This document shows, piece after piece, positions 60,316 to 64,000 of a DNA stretch of 64,000 nt. The notes beneath the pieces are model-generated. The model made no database searches. It worked only from the letters and a program-made list of their open reading frames with translations, and was not told where the DNA came from. The position numbers and the translations under genes are program-made. Origin of the DNA: Mucor racemosus (taxonomy: Eukaryota > Mucoromycota > Mucoromycetes > Mucorales > Mucoraceae); the NCBI GenBank assembly GCA_027405735.1, contig JAPEHQ010000015.1, forward strand, positions 248,001-312,000, read 5' to 3'. The stretch's first letter is position 1; every line of letters begins with the position of its first letter.

Positions 60316-61742
60316 TAGCCCTGGATTCTAAAAGTATTTATACCATTTCAATTTCAAATTCAATATGGGATTTAAAAGAGATCTAATATCAATAATAGGC
60401 AAAAAACCTACAGCAATAATAGGTACATCTAGAGTTAATCCACATAATTCCAAAGCTGCAATCTCCCCGAGTTGCTGTAAAAATTAAAAAATGAAAACGT
60501 GCACTTTTTTAAACTGTTTTGTATCGATTGCTTCAGAAGATATTCTTTGAAAATATTTATAAAATCAAATAATGGTTCGAAATTTAATTTTGAAGTTGCA
60601 CTTAATGCGCAGTAAATACACGAATAACATATTTTGATTTCATTTACTAACAGCTGTTTTTGAAGGAACAAGGCACACGTTTTTAACTGAAACCACTCTT
60701 CCTCTGCTTGAGAAAAAATAAAGCAGTTGGATAAATGCTTGTAATATATGAAAACTGATCCAAATCGGCTGAAATTTTCAACAAATATACTACAGCTATA
60801 ACATTATCCAGTACTATAATTTTAGAATTTTATTGATTTGCTAGTTAAATTGTAGGAAGCAAGCACACCCTTTTTCCAAGTGCGTTTTGTGGCTCAGTAG
60901 ACCATTATTTAAAATCAGAAACAATGCTAAATCAGCCAAAACCAGCATATATGACCATGAAAATTACCGAAATTAATAAGTAAATGTCGTCTTTATGCAT
61001 AATCAAAATTGTGATGCAATGTGTTTTATATTCATTTTTCAAAAAAAAAAAGTCGGACTTTAAATATTGATTTAAGTAAATGTAAGCAAATAAATATAAA
61101 GCACTTGAAAATACCAGAAAATTGTAAAGCTTTGTTCCTTGATGAGTTAATATACTGATAATCTACAGTAAATATTCAAGCATATAGTCGACGGCATCAA
61201 CTACTGGAAGCTTTTTAAATCATCAAAAAACACTAATTTTTCATGGAGTTATTGATAAACCAAGATTTCATAATAGATAATTGACTTAAATTCAAACCTG
61301 AGATGCACAAAAAAGCTGTATTTATGATCAAAAGTTTTTTTTTTTTTGAAATATAATTATATTATCACACATTTTATATCAGCATAAGTTTATGCAATGA
61401 TGAGCAAACTAAAAAAGTATACCGCTTTTCTCTTTTTTACACCCAAACCCCTATTTGATCTTTTGAATGTGTAAGGAAGCTTATTTAAAAGCGTCGAACG
61501 AATTTCCTTGTTTTGGATCGAACCAACCTTTAAAGATGTTCGTTTGATAATGGTGGAAGCATTGTACTCTCTAAACAGAAGGACGAAAAAGATTAATAAC
61601 CTTCAAGTTGCACAAATAACAGTCTTTATTAAATCGCCGTTCTTTGTTTGAGAAGAAAAAGAGATGTGTATTAAGGCTTTCTTCTTTGATTTTCCTTTAC
61701 ACTTTTTCTTCTGGTAGTTTTGGCTAGTCTATATATTATATA
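60316..61742. other. Intergenic, repeat-like
   Basis: Begins with the second copy of the 59072-59200 segment. The rest is AT-rich with short A and T runs and no frame of interest. A T/C-rich stretch (61670-61715) lies just before the next start codon. Confidence 0.45.
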
Positions 61743-63302
61743 ATGTCAAAGCTTTTAACTTCCTTGGCTGTTTCAACCATTTTTTCCGTCACTTCTGCTG
61801 CTGTTGAAGATGAAGTAGAGATCAAAAAGACTCCTATTGAGGGTAAATAATAACATATTTGAACGCGTGAAGCAGAAAATCCAAGTACTAAATTACTGAT
61901 ATTTGTGCATAGTTCCCGCTGATAATATCATGGTTAGACGTATGTGCATTTATAAAATATGAAAACAATGATTTTTATGCTTAATGCGTATGTTTTTTTT
62001 TTTTTTAGCTTTGGAAATTATGGACTTTCAAATGGAAATTGTATTAGTGAGTGTCTTTGTTCTTTACTTTTTTGTTTGGTTAAGAGGAAAGAAGGCCAAT
62101 CTGAATAAGGCCAAAGGCTGGTAAGTTGACGAGTGTATATACCGTATTCTTCGGGAAATGACTAAGCAAAAAGCATCCAGGTTGAATGGTCAAATTGATT
62201 ACCTCCAAAGTCAATTTGCTCTTGTTGGTGATAAAAAGTCTAATGATCAATCTATCTTGATGATGGATGGTCCTGCCGATTATCTTTTATATACTACTGG
62301 TAGACGTAATGTTCAATTTGGTCACTGGTGGATCAAGGTAAAATCAGTAATCAATTCATCTCATTAGAATATCGAATTAAACATTTTACCAAATAGTTGA
62401 AGCCTAGAAATGATGTTTTGACCTTCTTCAGTACTCAAGTTCTTTCTATGGTTACTTCAGCAACAAAGCCTGCTACTGATAGAGTTGTAAGTTTGTTTGG
62501 TTGTATATATGACCTAAATATTAATTAATGTTTTGTTAAATCAGGAATTGAAATTACATTTGGATAAAGCTTTGCCTGAAAAGTTTGTTGTTGGTGTTGT
62601 CAAGAAAGAATTAGCTGCTGATTTGTTCAAGAAGCGCTTTGATTTGGTAAGTGTTTTGAATAAATTCAGGTGTATACGAGACACCTAATATTACATACAT
62701 AGAACCGTGTTGGAAAGATTGCCTCTAACAAGGCTATTGCTTCCTCTGAATACACTATTTATGCTGAAACTCAAAAATTGGCTGATTTGATCTTAACCCC
62801 TAAGGTTACTGATATTATTAACAAGTCTAATGGTCGTCTTGAATCTTTGATTATCTCTAGTTTGCCTGACGAAGAGCCTGAAATGTAATTATTATAAAAT
62901 TTGATTGAAAAAAAAGGAGGGCAGCACTGACTATTTTCAATATTTAGGTTCGAAACCGATAACTATATCACCATTTCTCTCAACTTTTTAATGCCTTCAT
63001 CCAATGAATTTGATCCTCTTGTTGAACTTGTTGGTGATCTTCCTGATGCCATTAGTCAATTGAGACTTACCGGTGATATCAAGACTAAGGTAAACAAGAA
63101 TCGTGAGGAACTTGGTAAGGAATATGCCAAGAAGATTGCTGCTGATCGTGCTGAAGAATTGGCTCAAAAGAAGGCCGAAGCTAAGCGTGCTGAAGAAGAG
63201 CGTGTCAAAAAATTAAGTCCTGCTGAACAACGCAAATGGGAAGAAAAGGAACGTGCTCGTAACATGAAGAAGCAACAAAAGAGACAAGGAAGAAAGATGT
63301 AA
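61743..63302 (+). CDS. CCDC47: CCDC47 homologue (PAT complex, ER membrane)
   Basis: Eight exons (61743-61842, 61913-61939, 62009-62120, 62181-62337, 62397-62486, 62545-62646, 62703-62884, 62948-63302) give 374 residues. A signal peptide (MSKLLTSLAVSTIFSVTSAA) precedes a membrane helix after DFQMEIVLVSVFVLYFFVWLRGKK, then GWLNGQIDYLQSQFALVGD, GRRNVQFGHWWIKLKPRND, and a Lys/Glu/Ala-rich C-terminal coil ending KKQQKRQGRKM. The FQME..V, W....(E/Q)..Q..F.LVGD and basic coil match CCDC47 (DUF1682), which with Asterix forms the PAT chaperone complex for multipass membrane proteins at the ER translocon. It is shorter than the animal protein because the acidic luminal region is brief. Confidence 0.9.
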
Positions 63303-63416
63303 AAGTCTTTTAATAATGAAAATGTATCATAAAATATATATGTAATAAATTAATAAAAAAGTGTGTTGTTTTCTAAAGCAATTGTGTGTGTGTTTTTAAA
63401 AGGATATACAATTTAT

Positions 63417-63727
63417 TTATTTTCTGCCAAGTTGTTCATCAGCAATCTTCCAAGCTGGTTTGTCTGTTTCTGCCGCTTCACGCATCATATCCATCATCTG
63501 TTGACCTTTTTCACGATTAGCTGCTCTTCTTTGATCATATTCTCTTCTTAATGCGGGGTCGAGACGCTATTGATTTATATAAGTTTGATATTACACAATG
63601 GATGGCCTATCATTTACAAACTAACCTTTCTCATGGCCTCTTCATCAGGAACAGTATATTTCATAAGACCGTATCCTGTTGCAAGGATACCTGTCATGTA
63701 GAGGATTACTTTGATTTCATTAGCCAT
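63417..63727 (-). CDS. CBP4: Cbp4/UQCC3-like cytochrome bc1 assembly factor
   Basis: Two exons (63626-63727, 63417-63566) encode 83 residues. A single N-terminal helix (VILYMTGILATGYGLMKYTVP) is followed by EEAMRKRLDPALRREYDQRR and a charged tail including MREAAETDKPAWK. The KYT.P...........L.PELR..Y......R pattern is that of Cbp4, an inner-membrane protein that binds newly made cytochrome b during complex III assembly. It converges with CCDC47, 114 bp between stop codons. Homology over so short a protein is suggestive, not proof. Confidence 0.75.
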
Positions 63728-64000
63728 TGTACTGTAATATAATATTAAAGAAGCAAAAGTGAAAAAATGAAATATGCCGGGGTGTCGAGTTTTCTTTTCA
63801 TTCCAACGATACCTACAGCCGCTACTGAGCAAGGACACTTTTTGAAACTCAAAACGTTCAAGATGTACAAGTTTCATTGATCTATGGAATAATAGAGAGT
63901 CTCAAAGCTACAATACTTGATTCATGCATGCTCTGTATTTTACATTCAAAGGCGCAAGGTTAAAATTGTTCTAGTTCAACGAAATTGCATACAATATTTC
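63728..64000. other. Upstream of the Cbp4-like gene
   Basis: No further gene recognised before the window ends. Confidence 0.4.

Overview
The window is AT-rich nuclear DNA from an early-diverging fungus, most likely Mucoromycota (Mucorales-like). The signs are many 50-75 bp introns with GTAAGT-type donors and TAG acceptors, a peroxisomal acyl-CoA oxidase, sulfiredoxin, Eaf1/Vid21, an AcuK/Ert1-type zinc cluster factor, a CCDC47 homologue and a Fanzor-type nuclease ORF, together with dense solo LTRs and small non-autonomous transposons. I cannot name the species. I built the spliced gene models by hand. In every multi-exon model the exon lengths sum to a multiple of three.

Layout. 1-12.7 kb is a transposon graveyard. 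It holds a large inverted repeat (1-1398 / 4105-5502), solo LTRs with perfect target-site duplications, motif-dense element remnants, and pseudogene fragments of a dynein intermediate chain. 12.7-24.6 kb carries an IQ-motif coiled-coil protein, a small membrane protein, an FLVCR-like transporter, an acyl-CoA oxidase and a secreted GDSL phospholipase-B-like enzyme, with one repeat block (18.3-19.9 kb) between them. 25-29 kb has a broken LINE, sulfiredoxin and a second dynein-fragment repeat. 30-31.2 kb is a reticulon-like ER-shaping protein. 32.6-36.1 kb is an intact 1167-codon TnpB/Fanzor-like ORF with a GC-rich, hairpin-forming segment at its 3' end. 37-54.9 kb is gene-dense: an acidic GPI-type surface protein, a mitochondrial carrier, BUD31, a stand-alone calcineurin-A tail gene, EAF1, an AcuK-like regulator, an Rrn6/TAF1C-like Pol I factor, an L-type lectin and capping protein beta. 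55.3-58.3 kb is a four-level nest of mobile elements. 59.3-60.3 kb is a GCTCG/GCTTG-rich element. 61.7-63.7 kb holds CCDC47 and a Cbp4-like assembly factor.

The genes do not form a pathway; they are housekeeping genes (splicing, chromatin, Pol I, actin, ER and mitochondrial functions) interleaved with mobile DNA. The most interesting items are the Fanzor-like ORF with its candidate guide RNA region, the free-standing calcineurin tail gene, repeats carrying a host dynein fragment, and the nested insertions whose duplications give an exact order of events.
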